Assembly: GCA_000739535.1 (NCBI GenBank)
Contig: DF820463.1
Span: forward strand, 318,195 to 382,194
DNA length: 64,000 nucleotides
Direction of reading: 5' to 3'
Origin: Candidatus Vecturithrix granuli
Lineage (GTDB): Bacteria; Moduliflexota; Moduliflexia; Moduliflexales; Moduliflexaceae
Shown: positions 18,141-26,116 of the stretch, piece by piece
How the letters are laid out: each line of letters begins with the position of its first letter
Numbering within the stretch: the first letter of the stretch is position 1
Made by a program: the position numbers and the translations under genes
The notes under the pieces: model-generated
Databases searched by the model: none
What the model saw: the letters and a program-made list of their open reading frames with translations, nothing else
What the model was told of the DNA's origin: nothing

Positions 18141-19469
18141 CTACTTACTTTCCATGGCTTCAACGCCTTGCCATCCTTCAGGCACACCATGCACCATAAA
18201 TTGCGCCGACCGTTCAAGATAAAGTTTGGCGGTTTTATCGGTCGGGTTTTCTTTCAGAACATTTTTAAACATCACGGCAGCTTCAGCGAATTCTCTGGTA
18301 AAGTAGTAACATAAGCCTTTTTCAAAACTGACCGTCGTTTTCAATTTGACCTCGATCAATTCGTCTGAATCGCCGTCATAAATTTCATACACGTCAACTG
18401 CCTGATTTTTGCCTTTGACCTGGACTTTTCCTAAAAAACGGATATGGTAGCGAGTTTCCTCATGGAGTTCACGTAAGGTGTATTCACTCATTAAAAGCGA
18501 TACGCCAAACCGTTTCGTCAGCCCCTCTAAACGAGCCGCCAGATTCACCGCATCAGAAATGACCGTTCCATCCATGCGGTTAGGGCCGCCGACAGTGCCA
18601 AGCATCAGCGTCCCGGTATTCAGGCCGATGCCAATCCGAATCTGGGGATAACCCTTGCGAGTACGTTGGACATTATAGCGGATTAACTGTTTGAGCATCG
18701 TGATGGCCCCATCTACGGCATCATTCACAGTGGTTGGAAACAAGGCCATAATCGCATCCCCATTATATTTGTCGATAACGCCGTGATGCGCTCGAATCAC
18801 CGGTTCCATTTGGCTGAGATACGCGTTGATAAATTGAAAATTTTCCTGTGGCGTCATCGTTTCTGATAGCGAGGTAAAGCCGCGAATATCGCTGAACATC
18901 ACGGTCATATTTTTTTGAACCTGGTCGCCAAGCTGCACATCGAGAATACTGGATTTCTCCAAAAAGCTGAGAAATTCTCGGGGTACAAAGCGTTGATAGG
19001 CCGCATTGATCTGTTCCAGATTCCAATTCATCTCTTGTAACGCGGCATTTTGTTCTTCCAGTTGTTTCTCCTGCCCATAGCTCCTCAGGGCTTCGGTCAC
19101 GGTCAACACCAAATCCGTCTCTTCCCAGGGCTTGGCGATATAGCGATACAGGTTTGCGCGATTCACGGCATTGCCAACCGCGTCTGCATTCGCCTGCCCG
19201 GTCAACATAATTTTTAAGGTTTTTGGTAACGTTTGATGAATGTGAATCAGAAGAGCATCACCTTTCATCCCTGGCATAATCTGGTCGGCAATCACGATCG
19301 GGAGATCGACGCGTTCTTCCTGGAATTCACCAAGCAATTCCAATGCTTCTTCGCCGCTTTCGACCGTTTCAATCAGATAGTCATTCTGAAAATGTCGTCG
19401 TAGTTGCTCTTTCAGGCTGGTTAAGATGATTTTTTCGTCATCTACGCATAAAATTACCGACTTTTGCAT
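18141..19469 (-). CDS. Response regulator with class III adenylate cyclase domain
   Basis: Protein of 442 aa. A receiver (Asp62 in ADQIMPG, Lys113 region KPW) and a coiled coil (about 125-165) lead to a class III cyclase domain. The metal-binding Asp residues are in MFSDIRGFT and KYNGDAIMALF, the Lys before NGD and the Asp in TVISDAVNLAARL are the adenine-specifying pair, and the transition-state Asn and Arg are in VNLAAR. A TPR-like C-terminal helical tail follows. It should make cAMP on phosphorylation. Start at 19469 follows GGAGA and matches its paralogue; the longer frame to 19487 is unsupported. It heads the minus-strand array and is the only recognisable effector in it. Confidence 0.93.
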   Translation of the reverse strand: MQKSVILCVDDEKIILTSLKEQLRRHFQNDYLIETVESGEEALELLGEFQEERVDLPIVIADQIMPGMKGDALLIHIHQTLPKTLKIMLTGQANADAVGNAVNRANLYRYIAKPWEETDLVLTVTEALRSYGQEKQLEEQNAALQEMNWNLEQINAAYQRFVPREFLSFLEKSSILDVQLGDQVQKNMTVMFSDIRGFTSLSETMTPQENFQFINAYLSQMEPVIRAHHGVIDKYNGDAIMALFPTTVNDAVDGAITMLKQLIRYNVQRTRKGYPQIRIGIGLNTGTLMLGTVGGPNRMDGTVISDAVNLAARLEGLTKRFGVSLLMSEYTLRELHEETRYHIRFLGKVQVKGKNQAVDVYEIYDGDSDELIEVKLKTTVSFEKGLCYYFTREFAEAAVMFKNVLKENPTDKTAKLYLERSAQFMVHGVPEGWQGVEAMESK

Positions 19470-19933
19470 AGGGTCTCCAATTGCCACAAGTATTTCCCAA
19501 CACGCAGGTCAGATCCTGTCTCTATCTCACCTATTCAGATCCCTTTTCCCTGTCAAGATTTTGTCAAGTGTGTATTCTTTTTTTGATGAAAAGTCAAGTT
19601 TTCTGAAAAGATTCAGACAGATGAGAGCTTGCATGGGTTGATGAGGTTTAGAAGGTAGGCATCATTGTTCCTCTCCAGGAAAGAAATACCTGATGAGAAA
19701 CTATACTCTTCTTCCCCTATTGCGACGATACGTATCAGTGATTATACAGGAGGCAATCATAAAAATACTTGACTTGTCTATGATCGCCATGTATAAGTTT
19801 TGATAACTATTTTGCGCCTTTGCACAGTCGTTCGAGCGTACGGTGATGAGATACTTACCAAAAATAGCTTGGGCATGAATGTTGATTGACGGAATCGTTC
19901 ACAACATCATAAGGTCCTCTTGAGGGAAAAACT
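19470..19933. other. Divergent intergenic region
   Basis: 464 bp between the minus-strand cyclase gene and the plus-strand chemoreceptor. It holds the plus-strand promoter at 19769-19797. On the minus side, two TTGACA words (about 19546-19572) and a further TTGACT near 19600 lie 80-130 bp before the cyclase start, but none has a convincing -10 box. No coding sequence is recognised. Confidence 0.5.
19769..19797 (+). promoter_or_regulatory. Sigma-70-type promoter
   Basis: TTGACT (19769-19774), a 17-nt spacer and TATAAG (19792-19797). It points at the chemoreceptor locus starting at 19934, leaving a leader of about 130 nt. Confidence 0.6.
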
Positions 19934-21046
19934 ATGGAATGGATTCAACAATTTGAGGATTACGCCATATTAGTAGGACTCAATCTCTTTGGCATCTCAT
20001 TAGTCTTGGCGAGTCTTTATATCGCATATCGCCGGAAAATTGCGCTCCGGATCGGATTTCTTTTTCTGATTGGGGCGGTTGTTTTAAATACCCTGACCTT
20101 TTTTTTGGGGAAGGAAGGCGTGACCGTCGCCAATAGTCTCTGGGTTGTTGGTCTTGGCGGTCCAATCGTGGTTGTGACTTTACTCTATCTAAGTAAGCGC
20201 ATGATTACGCCCATTATTACGCTCAAGGATGTCGCGCTGATGCTGACGACCGGGAGTCAGCAGATCCAGGCTGGGGCAGAGAACCTGTCACAGGGAGCCT
20301 CTGAGCAAGCGTCCTCGACCGAACAAGTGTCTGCAACAATGGAAGAAATGGCTGCGACAATCCGTCATAATGCCGACAATGCGCTTCAGATGAAACAGAC
20401 GGCCATCCATTCGGCAGACGATGCGATACACGCAGGAGAAACGGTGCTTGAAACGGTGGCGGCGATGCAAAAAATTGAAAAAAAGATTGTGATGATTGAT
20501 GAGATTACGCATCAAACGCAGATATTGTCGTTAAATGCGACGATTGAAGCCGCGAAAGCCCAGGAATATGGCAAAGGGTTTGCCGTTGTGGCGACGGAAG
20601 TCCGTGCGTTAGCGGCGCGAAGCCAGGAGGCGGCGACAGAAATTAAGGAATTAATCCAGATCGGCTTGGCGTTAGCGAATAAAGCGAGCGACATGCTGAA
20701 ACGTCTTATTCCAGAAATTCAAAAAACTTCCGATGTCTCATAGGAAATCAGCGCGGCCAGTGAAGAACAAAGCACCGGCATCCAACAGGTGACGTTAGCT
20801 ATCCAGCAATTAGATCAAGTGACGCAGCACAATGCCTCGATGGCGGAAGAACTCTCGGCAACAGCCGACAGCTTTACGCAACAGGCGGCACGTTTGTGGA
20901 AGACCATCACGATTTTAGACAGTGATCAACAGGGATTGCCGACCAATCCGCCAAATCCATCAACACCCCCAATTGAGCAAAAGCACCATATATCGAAACC
21001 TCTTCCCAAGGAAGATCGTTTAGATGAAGAGTTTGAAAGGCTTTAA
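19934..21046 (+). pseudogene. Methyl-accepting chemotaxis protein interrupted by in-frame TAG
   Basis: The reading frame encodes a 370-residue chemoreceptor except for a single TAG at 20741-20743. The N-terminus has three hydrophobic helices (about residues 10-30, 38-58, 68-90) with no long periplasmic domain and no HAMP, then a signalling domain with the hairpin tip motif ([20 protein letters not shown]). After the stop, the frame runs on for 101 codons (EISAASEEQ... to a C-terminal DEEFERL). In both paralogues the stop position is Gln (V-Q-E-I), so one C to T change (CAG to TAG) explains it. The shortened 269-residue product lacks the last descending helix and the tail. TAG is an ordinary stop elsewhere in the window, so readthrough would need a suppressor. 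This is probably a recent nonsense mutant, or possibly a sequencing error. Confidence 0.85.
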
Positions 21047-21305
21047 TTCGAGTACTATCAACGTTCAGGTTGTGGAACCCTCTTTTGATTGCTATCGCAT
21101 TATTCAGTGAAATTGATACCAGAGATCAGGATAGCCAGGGTTTGTCTTTAGCCTTCAAAACCAGACGTTGACCCCGCTTTTGATAACAACTCCATTATTT
21201 TTAAAATCTTTGGACTTGACTTTCTGCTCCTCATGAAACAGAATAAATAACAGGTTATCAGTGGAATCAAGATATTAACCGGTCTGTTTAACAAGGAGGG
21301 GAACT

Positions 21306-21815
21306 ATGCGTAAATATATGATGAGTGTGATGGTTGTGGGGTGTGCTCTTTGTTTGGTTGCGTCTGTCGTCTTCGCGCAGGACAAAGAACTTTCGCCTAT
21401 TGCCAAGAAAACGAAGGCGATTGTTGAAGCCGCGCATGCGTTTGTCAGCGAACACTCGGAGGATATGGCCGCAGTTCAAAAAGCTTTTGAGGAAGATCCA
21501 CGGTTTCGCGATGATGAAAATGGCCTTTATATTTTCATGCATTGCTATAATGCCGAGAAAGAGGAAGCGATTTGTTGCGGACAGGGGGAGAATCCTGCCC
21601 TGGTTGGGAGGAATATGTGGAACCTGCGGACACCGAGCGGGCGGCTGGTGTTTCATGAGTATGTTGAACTGATTGAAAAGTACGACGAGTTTTGGCTCGA
21701 ATACGACTGGCTTAATCCTCAACAAAAAATCCAAACAAAACATTCATTTTTCAAGAAAATCGTCCTGAAAGACGGCCGAAATGCCTGGGTTGGCTGCGGA
21801 TACTGGAAGAATTAG
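21306..21815 (+). CDS. Secreted single Cache domain protein
   Basis: Protein of 169 aa with a signal peptide (cut near VFA-Q). The mature part follows the sCache_2/Cache pattern: a long first helix (KTKAIVEAAHAFVSEH), then NGLYIFMHCYN, a NPALVGRNMWNLRTPSG loop, and FFKKIVLKDGRNAWVGCGYW at the end. Such domains bind small ligands in the periplasm and are usually part of a chemoreceptor or kinase; here it is free. It lies 211 bp before an intact chemoreceptor that lacks its own recognised Cache domain, so it may present ligand to that receptor. AAGGAGGGG precedes the ATG. Confidence 0.85.
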   Translation: MRKYMMSVMVVGCALCLVASVVFAQDKELSPIAKKTKAIVEAAHAFVSEHSEDMAAVQKAFEEDPRFRDDENGLYIFMHCYNAEKEEAICCGQGENPALVGRNMWNLRTPSGRLVFHEYVELIEKYDEFWLEYDWLNPQQKIQTKHSFFKKIVLKDGRNAWVGCGYWKN

Positions 21816-21848
21816 GACGCCGCTTTATCAATTCGGCGACACATTGAG

Positions 21849-21936
21849 GTGTGTCAGAAACCGGGTTTTTTTGAAAAACCCAGTTTCTCCAAGAGGTGTG
21901 TCAAAAACCGGGTTTTTTCAAAAACCCGGTTTCTCC
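21849..21936. repeat. Two tandem hairpins (CCGGGTTTC family)
   Basis: Two tandem copies of GTGTCAAAAACCGGGTTTTTT...AAACCCGGTTTCTCC-like sequence. Hairpin 1 is at about 21857-21887 (arms slightly imperfect) and hairpin 2 at 21905-21932 (AAACCGGGTTTT paired with AAAACCCGGTTT). They follow the Cache gene and precede the chemoreceptor. They probably terminate the Cache transcript and block the upstream frame extension of the chemoreceptor. Confidence 0.75.
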
Positions 21937-22025
21937 GATTTGATGATGTGTCGTTCCTGCTTGTGAGGATATCCGTACTTTTTTCCAACCATCATGTTCG
22001 ATGCGAGAAAGCGAGGTTCATCAAT

Positions 22026-24032
22026 ATGACAATCAAAAACAAAATCCTGACCATGACCGGGGGAACTTTTTTAGTGTTTGCAGTGCTTTCCCTCATCAAT
22101 ATCTGGACGTACCAGCAAGTGAGAGCGAATTTTCGGGTGCGCGACGCTGTGAATGCCGAGCTTAACAGACTTGAAGATTTTGCAAAATGGAAAAATACGC
22201 TTGTTAATTTTGTCTCAACCAGCGTGGCTTCAGGGCAAGTGCCAGCGTTTGCCAAAGAACAATTCAATGTCCCATCTGACGTGTTAACTGAAGAAAGCGC
22301 GGCTCTCATTCAAACCGGGAAGATGTTGTTAGCGTTCATTGAGCAACGCGCCGATATCCTGCACAACATTGAGCAGGGCTTTATAAACAAGCGGAAAGAT
22401 ATTAATGATCTGTACGATAAACTTGAGCAAGAAATTGCCACGGTGTTAGCGAAAGCTGAAATGAATCAGGTGTTAGGAATGGATACCGGCAAAGAAAGTT
22501 CAATGGCAGCTTATGTGTTAAAGAGCCTCAATCAGTTGACGTTGGTTGCGCTGAATGCGCTGGATGCCCAACAGTTTACAGAAAAACAAAAAGGAGTGGT
22601 GGAAAATAATAAGCGTTTTATCACGAGCCAGATCCAGACAATTGATCCAGATGGGACGATTGCCACTTTATTTCAAGATTTATTTGGAAAGATCGATATC
22701 CTGGAAGCGTTTATTAGCAATTCCAGGCAAGAACTATCGGTGATGGAAGCTCAAATTACGACGGCAAAGGAAGATTTTGAAAAGGCCGTTGGAACTACTG
22801 CGATTGAAGACATTATTACGGAGGCGCAGGGGAAAGTTCAACGTGCCAACCAGACACTTGAGACCACCAGTCGGCTCAATTTATGGATCGTTATCGTGTT
22901 TTTGATTATTGCGCCGCTGACTGTGGGCGTCATCATTTTTTCGTTAAACCGCGCGATTATCCGGCCAGTTAATCATCTCCTCACAATTGCCCAACGAATG
23001 ACCGAAGGTGATTTAAGCGCGGAAATTGCGCTGCAGCAACGCGATGAAATTGGAATTCTGGCAGGGGCCTTACACACGATGATCGCCCGATTTCGGGAAG
23101 TGGTGAGCGACGTAAAACAGGCTGCGTATAATGTGAGTGCTGGCAGTCAAGACATGAGCGCCAACGCCTCAGAGATCTCACAAGGCGCAACCGCCCAGGC
23201 TGCAGCATCTGAGGAAGCGTCCTCATCAATGCAGCAAATGGTCGCCAATATCCGACAAAACGCTGATAATGCGGTACAGACCGAAACCATCGCAGCCAAA
23301 GCGGCGGTGGATGCTCAAGAGAGTGGCGAGGCTGTTGTCAAGGCCGTCAAAGCCATGCAGGAGATTGCGCAAAAGATTTCGATTATTGAAGATATTACCA
23401 GTCAAACCCGGATGCTCTCATTGAACGCCACGATTGAAGCTGCACGAGCGCAAGAACATGGCAAGGGGTTTGCTGTTGTGGCCTCAGAGGTCAGATCCCT
23501 GGCCGAACGGAGCCGGCAAGCGGCGGCTGCAATTATCGATCTGACCAATAGCGGCGTCGTGCTTGCAGAACAAGCGGGTGAGATGCTGAGAAAACTTGTG
23601 CCTGATATTCAAAAGACTGCGGAACTGGTGCAGGAAATCAGGGCTGCAAGTCACGAGCAGAACACGGGCGCCGAACAAATTAATAAAGCCATTCAGCAGT
23701 TAGATCACGTGACCCAGCAAAATTCCTCAAGCTCGGAGGAAATGGCGGCAACAGCAGAGGAATTGGCGGCTCAGGCCGAACAATTGCAAAGAACCGTGGC
23801 TTTTTTCAAAACTGGCGCAACGACCAGGATTGAAACAGAACCTTCCTCAGAAACTACGATCCGAAGCGTAATCGGCAAAGGAATGCCTAACGATGTCATT
23901 AACCCTCCTCCTATTCGACAGCAAGAACGACCTGATCGTGTAAACCGCCAGGATATCAACTATCAAATTGACGAGACACTGTTTCGACCCAAAATGACTG
24001 ACCAGGATGACGAGGAGTTCGAACGCTTCTAA
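22026..24032 (+). CDS. Methyl-accepting chemotaxis protein
   Basis: Protein of 668 aa. TM1 (about residues 8-28) and TM2 (about 285-310) enclose a 255-residue, mostly helical periplasmic domain of uncertain family. HAMP follows (about 310-365), then a long methylated coiled coil and the tip motif [20 protein letters not shown]. The C-terminus ends DDEEFERF, a tail shared by all three receptors of this window and fitting the aromatic-x-x-aromatic pentapeptide used to tether CheR/CheB in other bacteria. The start at 22026 has GAGG 9 nt upstream; the longer open frame back to 21849 only translates the hairpin repeats. It signals to a CheA kinase, which is not in the window. Confidence 0.93.
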   Translation: MTIKNKILTMTGGTFLVFAVLSLINIWTYQQVRANFRVRDAVNAELNRLEDFAKWKNTLVNFVSTSVASGQVPAFAKEQFNVPSDVLTEESAALIQTGKMLLAFIEQRADILHNIEQGFINKRKDINDLYDKLEQEIATVLAKAEMNQVLGMDTGKESSMAAYVLKSLNQLTLVALNALDAQQFTEKQKGVVENNKRFITSQIQTIDPDGTIATLFQDLFGKIDILEAFISNSRQELSVMEAQITTAKEDFEKAVGTTAIEDIITEAQGKVQRANQTLETTSRLNLWIVIVFLIIAPLTVGVIIFSLNRAIIRPVNHLLTIAQRMTEGDLSAEIALQQRDEIGILAGALHTMIARFREVVSDVKQAAYNVSAGSQDMSANASEISQGATAQAAASEEASSSMQQMVANIRQNADNAVQTETIAAKAAVDAQESGEAVVKAVKAMQEIAQKISIIEDITSQTRMLSLNATIEAARAQEHGKGFAVVASEVRSLAERSRQAAAAIIDLTNSGVVLAEQAGEMLRKLVPDIQKTAELVQEIRAASHEQNTGAEQINKAIQQLDHVTQQNSSSSEEMAATAEELAAQAEQLQRTVAFFKTGATTRIETEPSSETTIRSVIGKGMPNDVINPPPIRQQERPDRVNRQDINYQIDETLFRPKMTDQDDEEFERF

Positions 24033-24042
24033 GCAACGACGT

Positions 24043-24753
24043 ATGCACCTGCATCTCATTCGACATGCTGATCCCGATTATGAACGGAATTCCCTGACCT
24101 TGCAGGGACATCTGGAAGCGCAGGCACTGGCAGACAGGTTTGCAATTGATGGATTAGATGCGCTTTATGCTTCTGATACAGTTCGTGCGATTGAAACGGC
24201 CAGATATACTGCCGCACGCCTCGATCTTTCCGTGCAGATTTTGCCCTGGCTGCGCGAGCCAGACTCCTTACATATCAGTCAGCAAGGGCGAATATATTGC
24301 CTGTGGGATACTTTTGGGGAAACAATTCGCGCTGATTCACCGCCTCCAGGCCAACAAGATTGGCATACGCGCGCGCCGTTTGATAACCCTGAGGTCCTAA
24401 AAATGTGGCAAACCTTCCGTAATCACTGCGATCTTTTGCTTGCTCAACAGGGGTATCTGCGTGAGAACGGACGCTATCGGATTCGAACATCGAATCGGAA
24501 ACGACTGGCATTTTTCTGTCATAACGCCACTGTACTGCTCTTTCTGGCACATTTGCTTGAATTGCCATTTCCGCTGGTATGCTGCGGATTCTATAGCTGG
24601 CCGTCTTCGGTAACGACGATCTATTTTGAAGAACAGAGTCAGCAGTGGGCGGTTCCGCGCGCCCTGCACGTGGCGGATGTTTCCCATCTTTACGCTGCCG
24701 GTCTTCGTCCGCAGCCGCGAGCAATGGGCGACCGCTATGAGGCATACTGGTAA
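24043..24753 (+). CDS. Histidine phosphatase family protein (phosphoglycerate mutase-like)
   Basis: Protein of 236 aa. The N-terminus has the family motif in the form LIRHADP (His6 or so, R-H-A instead of R-H-G). ASDTVRAIETARYTA carries the conserved Arg, and FFCHNATVL carries the second catalytic His. It should transfer phosphate from a small substrate via phosphohistidine. The ATG at 24043 puts the catalytic motif at its usual place near the N-terminus; an ATG at 24007 inside the chemoreceptor end is possible but adds a basic tail. It follows the chemoreceptor by 10 bp and may be co-transcribed. The substrate is unknown. Confidence 0.85.
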   Translation: MHLHLIRHADPDYERNSLTLQGHLEAQALADRFAIDGLDALYASDTVRAIETARYTAARLDLSVQILPWLREPDSLHISQQGRIYCLWDTFGETIRADSPPPGQQDWHTRAPFDNPEVLKMWQTFRNHCDLLLAQQGYLRENGRYRIRTSNRKRLAFFCHNATVLLFLAHLLELPFPLVCCGFYSWPSSVTTIYFEEQSQQWAVPRALHVADVSHLYAAGLRPQPRAMGDRYEAYW

Positions 24754-24769
24754 ATATTCTCGCAAAATC

Positions 24770-24952
24770 GTTTGTAGCGAGCACTTTAGTGCTCTTCAAT
24801 AAGAAATCGCGGTAGTGGTTAAATGATAAGTGACATCCGCTCGTTGAGCGAAGTCGAAACGAGTCTGGACGTGTTCCTTTCGACTCCGATCAGGGAACGG
24901 TATCAGTTACCATTTAACTACTACCGAAATCGCTAAAGCGATTACTACAAAC
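24770..24952. repeat. Composite palindromic repeat (GTCGA-core family), copy 3
   Basis: Arms GGTAGTGGTTAAATGATAAGTGA (24811-24833) and TCAGTTACCATTTAACTACTACC (24903-24925) match at 20 of 23 positions. The centre has TTGAGCGAAGTCGAAACGAG. The outer borders GTTTGTAG (24770) and CTACAAAC (24945-24952) enclose GAGCACTTTAGTGCTC and ATCGCTAAAGCGAT hairpins related to the repeat at 10292-10345. It fills most of the gap between the phosphatase and the ABC importer genes; the remainder up to 25075 holds only the AAGGAGG site of the next gene. Confidence 0.8.
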
Positions 24953-25075
24953 CTTTGATGAAAGTGAGGTGATATACTTCGTATAAAGAAGTTTTACAAA
25001 GTGTGTTTGTGTGGGTAACATCGTGTGAATGAAGAGAGATGTGTATAACATTTCTGCATTTAAAGGAGGATCATT

Positions 25076-26041
25076 ATGAGACGTTTAACCCCGTTTTTCT
25101 GCCTTGCGATTGTCTTTGTTTTGCTCTCCGCTGTTCAGGTCTTCGCCCAGTCCGGTACTGTGGTGGTCTATGCTCCTCATGGCCCGGAAATTACCGATCC
25201 GATTATTGAAAAATTTAAAGCCCAATATCCCGATATTGAAGTGCAACTGATTAAAGCCGGAACCGGTGAATTATTAGCGCGTATCCGGGCTGAAAAGGGC
25301 AATCCGGCGGCGGATGTGATGTGGGGTGGTTCGACCATTTTGTTCGACTCGGAGGCAGATCTGTTTGCTGTATACCAATCGCCTGAAGATCAGGCCATGC
25401 TGAAAAGCGATCCGAATCATAAATGGCATCCCTTTGCGATTCTATGTCAGCCGATTCTGGTGAATACCAATCTGTTGAAAGAAGATGAATATCCCAAAAT
25501 GGTTAAAGATCTGAACGATCCTAAATGGCAGGACAAAATCGCGCTGGCTGATCCGAATAAATCGGGCACAGGTTTCACCATTGTGTCAGGCATTTCAGGT
25601 GCGTATGGATGGGATTTCGTGCAAGAATTCGTGCAATACTGCCGAATAGCTCCTGGTTCAGATGCCATGTTTAAAGCCATAAAAGATGGCGAAGTGCCAG
25701 TGGGATTTATCAACGAAGACCTCGGTATCAAATGGGAAGAAGAAGGACTGCCGGTCAAAATGATCTACGCGCCCGACGTGGTGACGGTCCAGATGGATGC
25801 TATTGCCCTGGTTGACGGTGGGCCTCATCCTGAACTCGGCAAGGTTTTTCTGGATTTCATCTGCTCCAAAGAAGTACATGAAATTGCCCGCGATACGATC
25901 AAACGCCGTTCGGCCCGTAAAGATGTGGAACCTCCGGAAGGTTTGCCAGCCTTAGGCGATTTGAAATTGTATCCTGAAACCGAACCACGCGATGTGGTTA
26001 ATGCCAAGTTCACGAAGATTCTGCAAGAATTAGGGAAATAG
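25076..26041 (+). CDS. ABC transporter substrate-binding protein (Fe3+/phosphonate type, family 1)
   Basis: Protein of 321 aa with a signal peptide (cut near VFA-Q) and a two-lobed periplasmic binding fold: VVVYAPHGPEITDPIIEKF at the N-terminus, the ADVMWGG loop, and the WQDKIALADPNKSGTG segment typical of the AfuA/FbpA and 2-aminoethylphosphonate-binding group. The paired Tyr residues that bind iron in FbpA are not evident, so an organophosphorus or other anion is as likely as iron. AAGGAGG lies 7 nt before the ATG. It is followed by a fused permease and an ATPase, making a complete importer. A histidine phosphatase gene lies upstream, on the other side of a repeat. Confidence 0.9.
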   Translation: MRRLTPFFCLAIVFVLLSAVQVFAQSGTVVVYAPHGPEITDPIIEKFKAQYPDIEVQLIKAGTGELLARIRAEKGNPAADVMWGGSTILFDSEADLFAVYQSPEDQAMLKSDPNHKWHPFAILCQPILVNTNLLKEDEYPKMVKDLNDPKWQDKIALADPNKSGTGFTIVSGISGAYGWDFVQEFVQYCRIAPGSDAMFKAIKDGEVPVGFINEDLGIKWEEEGLPVKMIYAPDVVTVQMDAIALVDGGPHPELGKVFLDFICSKEVHEIARDTIKRRSARKDVEPPEGLPALGDLKLYPETEPRDVVNAKFTKILQELGK

Positions 26042-26116
26042 AGCGAAATACTGGGATCGCTGGCGTCTTCGCCGGCTCTCTGATAGCCAAAAGATGCAGG
26101 CGATCCTGACATCCTC

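Noticed and set aside
21849-22025. N-terminal extension of the chemoreceptor at 22026
   Set aside because: It translates two tandem hairpin repeats and would place a basic, non-conserved stretch before TM1.
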